Shown here: positions 46,806-57,623 of the stretch, piece after piece
How the letters are laid out: every line of letters begins with the position of its first letter
How positions within the stretch are numbered: the stretch's first letter is position 1
Notes under the pieces: generated by a model
Databases searched by the model: none
What the model was told of the DNA's origin: nothing
What the model saw: only the letters and a program-made list of their open reading frames with translations
Source: Manihot esculenta
Lineage: Eukaryota > Streptophyta > Magnoliopsida > Malpighiales > Euphorbiaceae
Length of the DNA: 64,000 nucleotides
NCBI RefSeq assembly: GCF_001659605.2
Contig: NW_025215482.1
Span: 574,135 to 638,134 of the forward strand
Direction of reading: 5' to 3'
Translations under genes and position numbers: made by a program

Positions 46806-49006
46806 TGTAATACCCGGTTAGAGTCCGGCACCGGAATTCCTGTTGTCTGGTGGAATCCGGGGTGTTGGGATTCTATAAAAGGGTAGGTTATTTGTTGTAC
46901 TACGTGGTGTGATGTGTGTTGATGTGTTAAGGTTAAGAGAAGTGAGTTTTGAGTTGAAATGAACCAAGGCAGAGGAGCCAAGTTCGGCCGCCGAAGATAA
47001 GTTCGGCCGCCGAAAGTGTTTGGCTTCCGAAGGGAAGTTCGGCCCCCGAAGGTTGCATGAGTTTGCATGCGATTGGGCAGCCGAAATTGAATTGGCCAGC
47101 CAGCTTTTGAGCAATCCTGAGTCAGCATTGTGGACAGGTGTTATGTCCAACTTGTTGCCAGAAACTTGGCCACGTCTCCTATACTTTATCTGCTCAGTTT
47201 GAGCAGCTCATGCAGGCGTTTGCTCGTTTACCAGATTGTGAAGGGTTTGAAGTAAAAGTGAGCTTTGGAGAGTTAGTGAGGGTGAAGAAGAGTTGAGCCG
47301 TTTTCCTTTGTTTAGATCACTCATCTTCTTGTTACAGGAGGTAAGTGATGCTCGTGAACATGTTTTTATGTTTTTCGGAAGGTTTTTATGGGAGTTATGG
47401 AAGGAGATGCATGTGTAGATTAGTAATGATAGTTTTGATGAGTTATACATGTTTATGTGTTATGTGTGATTTGTGGTTTGGGGTTATTAGATAAGTTTGG
47501 ACCCCTGTGATCATATACATGAGTATATGTGTGTTGAGGAGGTGGAGTATATATGGTTTGAGTGGTTGAAGGGAAGGAAAAGATGGTTTGCCGTTGAAGC
47601 TGAGTTCTGGATGAACTCAGGTTCGGCAGCCGAAGGATCATTCGGCCGCCGAAGGATCATTCGGCCGCCGAACCTCCTGCTTGGTGACTTGGTTGCCACA
47701 GCTTGCCCCCGAGTGTTTTTGCATGTTCGGCTCTGTTTGGGGGATTCGGCCGCCGAAGGTGCCGCCGAAGGTGCTTGAGTTTCGTCTCTGGAGAGGACAT
47801 TCGGCCGCCGAACCTGCCGCCGAAAGTGTCCTGTTCAGCTTTTCTTTTGCATGCTTTGCTTGAGTTTTAGAGTGAGTTTAAGGGGATTCTTGGGGAGGTT
47901 TTAGAGTTATGCTTATGATAGTTTGGTCCCTCATATTGAGTCTTTATGTGCTACAGACCAGAGGAACCAGAGAGAGCAGCAGTGAGTACTGCTCCAGAGT
48001 GTACAGAACCTACAGAGTCAGTCCAGAGCCAAAGGTGAGTGGAACTAAACTGATTCTTTGATTTAATTCAGACATTAACTACTTTTAGCATATTTCATGC
48101 ATCATATTTATGTCATAGGGTGAGTGCATTAGAATGCATAAAGATGTTGCATTGCATAGCTTCCTTATTGGTGTGTGTAAATGCTGAATGATCCAGTAGT
48201 TCCAAACAGGAAGACCAGGACCCCATTCTACGGCCTGGCAGGTATAGGAAGTCCAGGACCCCATTCTACGGCCTGGCGGGTATAGGCAAACGGTCTATGC
48301 TGGCAAAGGGTAAGTACAGGTGTTATATACACATATACATATATGGTACAGGAAGACCAGGACCCCAGTCTACGGCCTGGCACGGTTTACTGGGACTATG
48401 TGGTGACAGGTTTACTCTTGATGTGGCTTGTCTGTGATATGGTGCAATCCATGAGATCATATTTTACTGAAATGTTTTACTGTTCTACTCCCTGGGCTAT
48501 AGAGCTCATCCCACTCCCTTAACCCCAGTTTTGCAAGTTCAGTGTACAGTATACAGGGGATGTTCAGAAGAAGTCAGAAGTCAGAAAAAAAGAAGAGACT
48601 TGTAATAGCTTAGAGTGGACATGTAATATTAAAGAGATATGCTTGTGGTATATTCAGTTAGATATGTGCTTGACTTAGTGGTTTGTGTTGTAAATCTTTT
48701 GTTGTGTACATGATCTGTATATGTATATGTGTTTATAGAGTATGTGAAAAACCAGGCTTACCAAGTATGAGACAACCCATCTAGAGCAAGCTCTAGTCAG
48801 GGGTACAGAGTACTGGGTACTGAGATAGTGCATGCACAGGGTAAGCCCTGGTACAGAGAAAAGAACTGTTATGTTCACAGTTTATGTTTGATCATGTATG
48901 AGATTTACAGGTACACAGAGGGTATAGCAGGCTTGCTACGGGTTCTGGCGGCGTTAAGCCGACCTGAATCCTAGCGCCGGTGACGGTCCATTTTGGGGTC
49001 GTTACA
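46806..49006 (+). mobile_element. S3: solo LTR (2201 bp) of a third chromovirus-like family
   Basis: Starts TGTAATACCCGG and ends GGGGTCGTTACA, with a perfect 5-bp TSD CCATG and no interior, so it is the product of LTR-LTR recombination. Most of it does not match E1 or E2, but the same landmarks occur in the same order. There are six exact TTCGGCCGCCGAA copies (46983, 47002, 47641, 47660, 47745, 47800). They are accompanied by a weak TATA-like TATACTTTAT near 47180 and a donor-like GAGGTAAGTG (GT at 47341). A putative exon 47957-48034, three stem-loops (48215-48380), CCTGGGCTATAGAGCTCA near 48491 and the terminal block (about 48925-48985) follow. Short frames in it follow the palindromes. Confidence 0.94.
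48213..48382 (+). repeat. Three stem-loop repeats in S3
   Basis: Three copies of CCAGG ... CCTGG with a 14-nt middle (ACCCCATTCTACGG or ACCCCAGTCTACGG) at 48215-48238, 48253-48276 and 48357-48380. The first two are followed by a GGGTATAGG-like spacer. They occupy the same LTR position as the E1 stem-loops but differ in sequence. Confidence 0.7.
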
Positions 49007-49577
49007 CCATGTGACATCCGGTGCCCGATTTCGGCCTAATAGCTTCCATCCCAAACACTGCGAAGTCTATGACCCATGTTACATCCGGTGCCCGATTTCG
49101 TCCTAATAGCTTCCATCCAAAACACTGCCAAGTCTATCACCCATGTTACATCCGGTGCCCGATTTCGTCCTAATAGCTTCCATCCCAAAAACTGCCAAGT
49201 CTATCCCCCATGTTACATCCAATGCCCGATTTCGGCCTAATAGCTTCCATCCCAAAACACTGGCAAGTCTATCACACATGTTACATCCGGTGCCCGATTT
49301 CGTCCTAATAGCTTCCATCCAAAACACAGCCAAGTCTATCACCCATGTTACATCCGGTGCCCGATTTCGGCCTAATAGCTTCCATCCAAAACACTGCCAA
49401 GTCTATCACCCATGTTACATCCTGTGCCCGATTTCGTCCTAAAAGCTTCCATCCAAAACACAGCCAAGTCTATCACCCATGTTACATCCGGTGCCCGATT
49501 TCGGCCTAATAGCTTCTATCCCAAACACTGCCAAGTCTATGACCCATGTTACATCCGGTGCCCGATTTCGGCCTAAT
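49007..49577 (+). repeat. 67-bp satellite array F (about 8.5 monomers)
   Basis: Forward array between S3 and E4, continuing the monomer interrupted by S3 and ending ...GGCCTAAT where E4 inserted. 49007-49011 (CCATG) is the right TSD of S3 and 49573-49577 (CTAAT) the left TSD of E4. Confidence 0.96.
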
Positions 49578-50187
49578 TGTCACATTCCAAAACCTACAGA
49601 TAGAAATAGAGCAACCATTAGCTTTAAATTATATCATTCCAAGTTAGAGTAATTAGCTTCAGGGGAGGTGCTAGCTTGACCTCGAGCTAAATAGGGGAGG
49701 TGTTAGCTTATCCATAGCCATTTGACACACAATTGGGTTATAGATAGAGCACTAAAAGTTGTGTTTAGAGGTCCAACTTGCATTTCATATAGAGTTATAC
49801 ATGCACAGATAGAGTTAAAATAAGAATGACCACTAATAGTATTTTAATATCTTGAAGCTATAATAACTGAATCATTGAAAGCTCAAATAAGAAAACAGAC
49901 ATATCTTAAAATAAAGCATCTAACGTGATAAGCAGGTCAGAATCAAGTTGCTATCGGGAGATGCTTAAGGGTTTCCCGACATGCTAGCTTGAAGTGCTTC
50001 CTAAAACTGACGTGCTTGCTTAAATGAAATGAACTTCTAAATGTTAAAAATGTAAGTTTAGTAGGTCAATCTATGAATATTGAAAGTTTAAAAACTAAAT
50101 TGAAACATGTGGAAAATTTTAGTAGGTGAAAGTGTGAATATGGAAAGTTTAAAAGTAAAATTCCAAGTTTGCCCTCCACCTTTTTCT

Positions 50188-50195
50188 ATATTTAC
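50188..50195 (+). promoter_or_regulatory. TATA-like site in the E4 5' LTR
   Basis: TATATTTA, about 265 bp upstream of the donor-like GGTAAGTG. The spacing resembles E1 and E2 (about 240 bp). Called only from motif and position in an AT-rich region. Confidence 0.35.
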
Positions 50196-51769
50196 ACCTA
50201 ACCCACCATATGACACCTAGCCATGCATGACTAAGCATGAAAGAAAAGAGTTGTCATTCATTTGGTCCATCATTGCCGTGGCTACACCAAAAGGAAAGAG
50301 AAAAAGCTTTTGCTTTCTTATCTTCCATTTCTACCATAGTTCATCAAAAAGATAAAATCTCCAGCCACACAAAATCTGTTCTTAAGTGTAATAACCAGCA
50401 AGGAAACCATAGAAAGGGAGGAAAGAAGGAGAAAAGTTAAGGTGCTTTAGTGGTAAGTGATGAAATTGAAAACTAGGTTAGGTAAACATATTCTTTCATG
50501 TTTCAATTAATTATATGTTGTTAAATGAATTAAAGCTCCTGTTTTTCTTATTCTTTGTAAAGAACAAACTCAAAAGGAGGAAGGTACATCAAAGGGGAAA
50601 GGCAAGGAAAAAGAGTAACTAAGGTGTACCAAAAGATTTTGAAAAGAATTTGCAAAAGGTTTGGTGATTGTATGAAGTTCTGTTTTTCCTTTGAGTTTTT
50701 CATGAATATGTAAAGTTAGGGATTGGTTTTGGTTGCTGGAAATGTTCTCTTGATAGTATGGATTTGTGTTATGAATGTTGAAATGATGATTGGAAGGCTT
50801 AAAGTACATAGATACAACATGGAAGCCAAAAACAGAAAACTGGCAGAATAGGTTCCAACAGGACAGTCTGTATTAGAAGCCTCATAACTTATTGTGTGAT
50901 CATTGAAATTAATCCTAACATATACCAAATGAAAGCTAAGACACAAATATAAAACTTTCATGAAGTGACCAAATTCTGAATCTGTAGCTAATTATGTGAA
51001 AATTGCTAGTGAACCTAAGCTGGTCACAGGGAATTGTGCATCCGGAGCAGTATGTATCTCCTAGACCATAACTAATGATTTACTCAATGAAATGAATTAA
51101 GACCAGTGCCAAATGAACCCTGAAAAGTATACCTAAAACTTTTTACAAGAAAGTTAAGCTTGAATCTGTATGCAAATGTATGCATATGATAGGTTTTGTT
51201 AGATTAAAAACAGATACCAAAACTGTACTGGTTAGGATCTGATTGAGCAGCTTGCAAAGAAAAATTCATAACTTAAGTTAGAAAGGTCAGAATTAGATGT
51301 AATATATCTTGTTAGAAAGCTAAGACATAAATACACAAAGTTCATGAAGAAATGTGAGTCTAATTATGTCCACAAAATACCTAAAAATGTGATACAATCT
51401 CAGGCAGAAACAAACCTACATGTAAATATTGACCTAAAAGAGATTGACATGCTAGCTTTGTGGCCAAATTATGCACATGCTAGCTTGACATGCCTGCTTT
51501 ATGCACGTGCTAGCTTAATAGACTAAAAATTTGCATACATGTTCTTGATGAAATAGTAATATGTTCATGACTGAATATTGTGTTCATGAATGAAGATGGT
51601 CTATTACACACATATGTATGCTCCTAAGGACTCCTTTTTATTGACATATTTGCTTGTTTCAACAGGGTATGCATCTAAATGAATAAGTTTGATACCGATC
51701 TTTAACATGTAAATATGTATTCTTTGCCCTAGTAAACCTTAGTGGGAGTCATAGATAGCATAAGGGTAT

Positions 51770-51926
51770 GGCATGCCATATACAGTTTAGCAGTACTGCG
51801 CCCTAATGGGCTACATGATATGATCTTATCGACACATTATGTGTCATACAGTTTCCCGGCTTTTTAGCCATACAGGCACAACATTCGGCCCCCGGGCCAT
51901 ACAGTTTGGCACTTTGTGCTATACAG
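51770..51926 (+). repeat. Series of short stem-loops with ATACAG spacers in the E4 LTR
   Basis: Consecutive perfect hairpins: GGCATGCC (51770), GCCC-TAAT-GGGC (51800-51811), GACACA-TTA-TGTGTC (51831-51845), GGCT-TTTT-AGCC (51858-51869), GGCCC-CC-GGGCC (51887-51898), GCAC-TTT-GTGC (51909-51919). The last four are each followed by (T)ATACAG. Stem sequences differ while pairing and spacer are kept. The 3' LTR carries the same series near 56700-56860. Confidence 0.8.
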
Positions 51927-52697
51927 ATACAGTTTCCCTTATCTAGCTAAATGATCCTGTGAAGAGTTTATAGGGGCTAAGATTTAATTATATGACTTGT
52001 TAATGCTTTGCTAGCATGCATACAAGATGGTTACAAAAATATGAATAATCTTACTGCTATAAAATGTAGTGACCTGATTTGTCGACTGACACATAAAATA
52101 TTTATGTGCTTTTATATAACATGATTTCATTATATATGTGATGATTATTCCTATTATATGTGAATGAGTATATATGTTGTTATTCACCCACTGGGCATAA
52201 GCTCAGCGCATTGGACTTTTCCATGCGCAGGTAATAGATAGAGGAAGCAACAGTTAGGAGGTCTGGTTCTGCATCAGCACAGAGACATCATCATAACCAG
52301 TCAGTCACAAGATTTGTACAGAGGTTGTTTATGGTTGGCATGTACATTAATAGTCTACCAAGAGTCTGTAAATGAGTGTTGTAAATAGTACAAATATATA
52401 CAAATGTGTTGACTAATTTAAGTTATTATGTTCTATTTATGGATTTGATAATGTGAAATGAGAAAATATTGAGATTTTATGACTATTTTTCACAGGGATA
52501 ATTGGTAATAAACAGGGGAGACTTTAGCGGTTTCTCCATTTAAAATTATTTTGTGAATCAACATGCATTTAAACAAACTAAAGAACAATTTATAAGGTCA
52601 AAGCTATCTTAAGTCCACATATGTAATTGCATATAGTATAGTATGTGGCATCCTTTACTAAGTTATTTTATAGACGGGTAAGGGGTGTTACATTTTT

Positions 52698-52709
52698 TGG
52701 TATCAGAGC
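52698..52709 (+). other. E4 primer binding site (tRNA-iMet type)
   Basis: TGGTATCAGAGC, five bases (TTTTT) after the LTR end. Confidence 0.93.
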
Positions 52710-52831
52710 ATAGGTTTAGGCGGTTCTAGGATATAGCATAATTTAATGTACATGCCAAATGTGTCAAGGTTATGATGTATCTCTGTCAAATTGATGCAGG
52801 CCTATTTTGTGTTTTTAATTGTTTACAGAGG

Positions 52832-53686
52832 ATGTCTGAGGAATCACAACGTGCTATAGATGAGGAGGTGGGAAGTCATGCCCCATCAGAACCCATTGAG
52901 CCAGCAGTTGCACCAGCCCCTCATGGTGAAGATAGGCCAGGACAGGATGCATTTTTACAACAGTTGGCAGATATGTTTAGACGAGTTTCAGGGGCAGCAC
53001 CTCAGGTGCCACCACCAGTTGCAGTACCTATGCAGGCTCCTGCTAGACCACCAATAGACAAGCTTAGAAAATATGGAGCTATGGAATTCAAAGGCAGAAG
53101 AGAAGATGATGCTCCAGCAGCAGAGTACTGGCTGCAAAGTACAGAGAGAGTGTTGCAGCAGCTTCAGTGCACACCACCAGACAGTGTGGCTTGTGCAGTT
53201 GCTTTGTTACAAGAAGAGGCCTATCAGTGGTGGGACACGACATCACAGACAGTTCAGTCTGAGCAGCGGACTTGGAAATTCTTTCTGGCTGAGTTTCGAA
53301 AGAAGTATATAGGAGATTTATATATGGATGAGAAGAAAAGAGAGTTCCTATATTTGAGACAGGGCAGGATGACTGTTAGCGAGTATGAAAAAGATTTCAT
53401 CAGACTGAGTAAGTATGCCCAGGAAATGGTGCCTACAGAGGAAGCTAAATGTAAGAAATTTGAGCAGGGTTTGCATAATGACATTAGGGTGCTTTTGGCA
53501 GCCCATTCCATCAAAGAGTTCTCTACTCTGGTAAATGCAGCGTTGAATATAGAGAAGATAAAAGAAGAAGAACAGAGCTGGAGACAGAAAGGGCAACAGA
53601 AGAGAGGGCAATCCCAGATGCAGAGGCAATCCTCAGCCTCTCAAGCACCTATGAAGAGACAAAGAGGTGCTCAGTCATCAGGGTAG
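52832..53686 (+). pseudogene. E4 gag, N-terminal part up to a premature TAG
   Basis: 284 codons from ATG 52832 (MSEESQRAIDEE...), chosen because it directly follows an acceptor-like TTTACAGAGG; the frame is open from 52772. There is an acidic and Pro-rich N-terminus and then a Gag capsid-like domain (about 53065-53570) with the family signature ending in YQWWD and a FFLAEFRKKY stretch. A Lys/Gln-rich segment precedes the TAG at 53684-53686. The same frame continues after it into zinc knuckles and protease, so the TAG is an interruption and not the natural end. The first ~170 bp are repeated at 55731-55903. Confidence 0.88.
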
Positions 53687-54714
53687 AGCCAAGTACAAAG
53701 ACAAAGGCAGCCACTAGCGCAGAGTTTTGCAGGGAGGTTTGGGCAGCAAACTAGTACTTCTGTAGCCAGTTCAGGAAGTGCAGGCAGGGGACAATACCCT
53801 ATATGTGAGCACTGTGGTAGAAGGCATTTGGGACCCTGCAGAAAATTAACAGGGGCATGCTTCAGGTGTGGATCTACTGAGCATCTTATGAGAGACTGTC
53901 CTAGGGGACAGGTATCTTCGGCACCACCAGTAGAGAGGCCTATTCCTGCTGGATTTAGAGGAAGAGGAAGGGGTAGAGGTAATCAAACAAGGGCAGCTTC
54001 AGCCAGTCAGAGGGTGTCTGAAACAGTAGATAGACCAGACTTCAGAACACCTGCTAGAGCGTATGCCATCAGGGCTAAAGAGGACATAGACTCCCCAGAT
54101 GTGATTGTTGGTACATTCTCAATCTTTGATAAACCTGTGCATGCATTAATAGACCCAGGATCAACACATTCATACATATGTTTACCCATTGTCAATGAGG
54201 GGAAATTACAGGCAGATTCTCTAAACCAAGATATAATAGTAACCAACCCCCTTGGTCATAGTGTGATAGTGAGTAAAGTATATAGGGATTGTCCTATATC
54301 CATTCATGATCAGACTTTCCATGGTGATTTGATAGAGTTACCCTTTAGAGAATTTGATGTAATCCTTGGCATGGACTGGTTATCTAAGCATCGGGTAATA
54401 GTAGATTGCAGATCAAAAAGAATTACATTAAAAACACTTGCAGATCATGATGTGGTAGTTGTAGGGGAGAGATCAGATTACCTGTCTAATATTATATCGG
54501 CCGCTACAGCTAGGAGATTAATCAGTAAGGGTTGTGCAGCCTACCTTGTTTGTGCACTTGAAACCAAAAAGGAGAATCCAGGTGTGCATGACATATCCAC
54601 AGTGTGTGATTTCTCTGATGTTTTTCCTGATGATCTTCCTGGTTTGCCACCAGAGAGAGAGGTGGAATTTGCCATAGATGTTATACCAGGCACCGCACCT
54701 ATCTCTATTGCTCC
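53687..54714 (+). pseudogene. E4 zinc knuckles, protease and truncated start of RT
   Basis: Same frame as gag. Cysteine motifs: CEHCGRRHLGPC near 53803 and CCHC knuckle CFRCGSTEHLMRDC near 53860. A basic GRGRGRG stretch follows. The aspartic protease has DPGSTHSY near 54152 and VILGMDWLSKHR near 54360. The pol linker FSDVFPDDLPGLPPERE (about 54610-54660) leads to the RT start PISIAP, where homology stops at about 54714. The open frame runs on to 54808 only by reading inverted LTR. The junction has a short overlap (TGCTCC) between pol and the inverted LTR. Confidence 0.9.
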
Positions 54715-55731
54715 GGATGCACAATTCCCTGTGACCAGCTTAGGTTCACTAGAAATTTTCACATACTTAGCTACAGATTCAGAATTTGGTCACTTCATGA
54801 AAGTTTGAGATTTGTGTCTTAGCTTTCATTTGGTATATGTTAGGCTTAATTTCAATGATCACACAATAAGTTATGAGGCTTCTAACACAGACTGTCCTGT
54901 TGGAACCTATTCTGCCAGTTTTATGTTTTTGGCTTCCATGTAGTATCTATATACTTTAAGCCTTCCAATCATCATTTCAACATTCATATTACATATCCAT
55001 ACAATCAAAAGAGCATTTCCAGCAAACAAAACCAATCCCTAATGTTACATATTCATGAGAAAATCAAAGGAAAAACAGAAGTTCATACAATCACCAAACC
55101 TTTTGCACAATCTTTTCAAAAGCTTTAGGTACACCTTAGTTACTCTCTTTCCTTGCCTTTCCCCTTTGATGTACCTTCCTCCCTTTGAGTTTGTTCTTTA
55201 CAAAGAATAAGAAAAACAGGAGCTTTAATTCATTTAACAACATATAATTAATTGAAACATGAAAGAATATGTTTACCTAACCTAGTTTTCTTATTTGGGT
55301 TTTCTATGATCCAGTTATTACAGTTTAAGATGTTAAAATACTATTACTGGTCGTTCTTATTTTAACTCTACCTGTGCATGTATAACTCTATATGAAATGC
55401 AAGTTGGACCTCTAAACACAACTTTTAGTGCTCTATCTATAAACCAATTGTGTGTCAAATGGCTATGGATAAGCTAACACCTCCCCTAATTAGCTCAAGG
55501 TTAAGCTAGCACCTTCCCTGAAGCTAGTTATTCTAACTTCGGAATGGTACAATTGAAAGCTAATGGTTGCTCTATTTCTATCTGCAGGTTTTGGAATGTT
55601 ACAATTCTCCCTTCCTTAAAAAAAATTTCATCCTCGAAATTTACCTGTCATGAATAGCTGAGGGTGTTGTTGCCTCATTAATTCCTCACTTTCCCATGTA
55701 GCTTCCTCTGTTTTGTGGTTTCTCCAAAGAA
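54710..55731 (-). pseudogene. Inverted block in E4: pol tail, polypurine tract and LTR start
   Basis: On the minus strand: pol C-terminus with ATWESEELMRQQHPQLF and a TGA at plus 55628-55630; an inverted repeat (AAATTTC ... GAAATTT, plus 55623-55642); the polypurine tract AAGGAAGGGAGAAT (about 55604-55617); then the LTR from TGTAACATTCC (plus 55603) down to about 54710. Relative to the 5' LTR this copy lacks about 577 bp (49897-50473), with GAAAAC at both deletion edges, and is visibly more diverged (roughly 10% in the first 150 bp). Confidence 0.85.
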
Positions 55732-55903
55732 AATTGATGCAGGCCTATTTTGTGTTTTTAATTGCTTACAGAGGATGTCTGAGGAATCACAACGTGCTAT
55801 AGATGAGGAGGTGGGAAGTCATGCCCCATCAGAACCCATTGAGCCAGCAGTTGCACCAGCCCCTCATGGTGAAGATAGGCCAGGACAGGATGCATTTTTG
55901 CAA
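55731..55903 (+). pseudogene. Duplicated start of E4 gag
   Basis: Direct copy of about 52786-52958 (leader end, acceptor-like CAG, ATG and first ~43 codons) with only two or three differences, cut at GCATTTTTGCAA where it joins inverted LTR. No function expected. Confidence 0.88.
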
Positions 55904-56051
55904 ATGGCTATGGATAAGCTAACACCTCCCCTAATTAGCTCAAGGTTAAGCTAGCACCTTCCCTGAAGCTAGTTATTCTAACTTCGGAATGGTACAATTG
56001 AAAGCTAATGGTTGCTCTATTTCTATCTGCAGGTTTTGGAATGTTACAATT
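55901..56051 (-). repeat. Second inverted LTR-start fragment in E4
   Basis: Repeats plus 55455-55606 with no difference seen: first ~148 bp of the diverged LTR plus three bases of the adjacent polypurine side, on the minus strand. It joins GTAAAGAAC of the direct 3' LTR at 56052. Confidence 0.85.
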
Positions 56052-57623
56052 GTAAAGAACAAACTCAAAAGGAGGAAGGTACATCAAAGGGGAAAGGCAA
56101 GGAAAAAGAGTAACTAAGGTGTACCAAAAGATTTTGAAAAGAATTTGCAAAAGGTTTGGTGATTGTATGAAGTTCTGTTTTTCCTTTGAGTTTTTCATGA
56201 ATATGTAAAGTTAGGGATTGTTTTGGTTGCTGGAAATGTTCTCTTGATAGTATGGATTTGTGTTATGAATGTTGAAATGATGATTGGAAGGCTTAAAGTA
56301 CATAGATACAACATGGAAGCCAAAAACAGAAAACTGGCAGAATAGGTTCCAACAGGACAGTCTGTATTAGAAGCCTCATAACTTATTGTGTGATCATTGA
56401 AATTAATCCTAACATATACCAAATGAAAGCTAAGACACAAATATAAAACTTTCATGAAGTGACCAAATTCTGAATCTGTAGCTAATTATGTGAAAATTGC
56501 TAGTGAACCTAAGATGGTCACAGGGAATTGTGCATCCGGAGCAGTATGTATCTCCTAAGGACTCCTTTTTATTGACATATTTGCTTGTTTCAACAGGGTA
56601 TGCATCTAAATGAATAAGTTTGATACCGATCTTTAACATGTAAATATGTATTCTTGGCCCTAGTAAACCTTAGTGGGAGTCATAGATAGCATAAGGGTAT
56701 GGCATGCCATATACAGTTTAGCAGTACTGTGCCCTAATGGGCTACATGATATGATCTTATCGACACATTATGTGTCATACAGTTTCCCGGCTTTTTAGCC
56801 ATACAGGCACAACATTCGGCCCCCGGGCCATACAGTTTGGCACTTTGTGCTATACAGATACAGTTTCCCTTATCTAGCTAAATGATCCTGTGAAGAGTTT
56901 ATAGGGGCTAAGATTTAATTATATGACTTGTTAATGCTTTGCTAGCATGCATACAAGATGGTTACAAAAATATGAATAATCTTACTGCTATAAAATGTAG
57001 TGCCCTGATTTGTCGACTGACACATAAAATATTTATGTGCTTTTATATAACATGATTTCATTATATATGTGATGATTATTCCTATTATATGTGAATGAGT
57101 ATATATGTTGTTATTCACCCACTGGGCATAAGCTCAGCGCATTGGACTTTTCCATGCGCAGGTAATAGATAGAGGAAGCAACAGTTAGGAGGTCTGGTTC
57201 TGCATCAGCACAGAGACATCATCATAACCAGTCAGTCACAAGATTTGTACAGAGGTTGTTTATGGTTGGCATGTACATTAATAGTCTACCAAGAGTCTGT
57301 AAATGAGTGTTGTAAATAGTACAAATATATACAAATATGTTGACTAATTTAAGTTATTATGTTCTTTTTATGGATTTGATAATGTGAAATGAGCAAATAT
57401 TGAGATTTTATGACTATTTTTCACAGGGATAATTGCTAATAAACAGGGGAGACTTTTGCGGTTTCTCCATTTAAAATTATTTTGTGAATCAACATGCATT
57501 TAAACAAACTAAAGAACAATTTATAAGGTCAAAGCTATCTTAAGTCCACATATGTAATTGCACATAGTATAGTATGTGGCATCCTTTACTAAGTTATTTT
57601 ATAGACGGGTAAGGGGTGTTACA
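56052..57623 (+). repeat. E4 3' LTR, 5'-truncated and internally deleted
   Basis: Direct copy of the 5' LTR from about 50557 to its end, missing about 563 bp (51063-51625) with CTCCT at both edges. The rest is nearly identical to the 5' LTR (scattered single changes, such as TGCGCC to TGTGCC). Ends GGGGTGTTACA followed by the TSD CTAAT. Confidence 0.92.

Larger units (their letters stand above)
49578..52692 (+). repeat. E4 5' LTR (3115 bp)
   Basis: Starts TGTCACATTCC (the other copies start TGTAACATTCC) and ends GGGGTGTTACA before the PBS. It is AT-rich and lacks the GC palindromes of E1, E2 and S3. It has a TATA-like TATATTTA near 50188, a donor-like GGTAAGTG (GT at 50453), a series of stem-loops (51770-51926), CACTGGGC at 52189 and TTTTCCATGCGCAG ending near 52231. 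Two stretches of it (about 49897-50473 and 51063-51625) are missing from one or other partial LTR copy. Confidence 0.92.
49578..57623 (+). mobile_element. E4: rearranged chromovirus-type Ty3/gypsy element
   Basis: 8046 bp flanked by CTAAT on both sides (49573-49577 and 57624-57628), so the scrambled structure sits between one pair of target duplications. Order: complete 5' LTR (49578-52692); PBS; gag, protease and the very start of pol (52832-54714); an inverted block with the LTR start, polypurine tract and pol tail (54710-55731); a second copy of the gag start (55731-55903); a second inverted LTR start (55901-56051); and a 3' LTR lacking its first ~980 bp (56052-57623). RT, RNase H and most of integrase are missing. 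The pol tail (ATWESEELMRQQHPQLF) is chromodomain-like, so the parent family is a chromovirus. Clade beyond that is uncertain. Confidence 0.93.

Noticed and set aside
50968..51560. Possible host gene in the AT-rich 49.6-52.7 kb region (short frames with MKVLYLCLSFHLVYV and MKKCESNYVHKI)
   Set aside because: The region is the E4 5' LTR and is repeated in part at 56052-57623; the frames are short and unrelated to known proteins as far as I can tell.
54715..54808. C-terminal extension of E4 pol (DAQFPVTSLGSLE...)
   Set aside because: It is antisense LTR read through after the rearrangement junction, matching 50968-51049 on the other strand.
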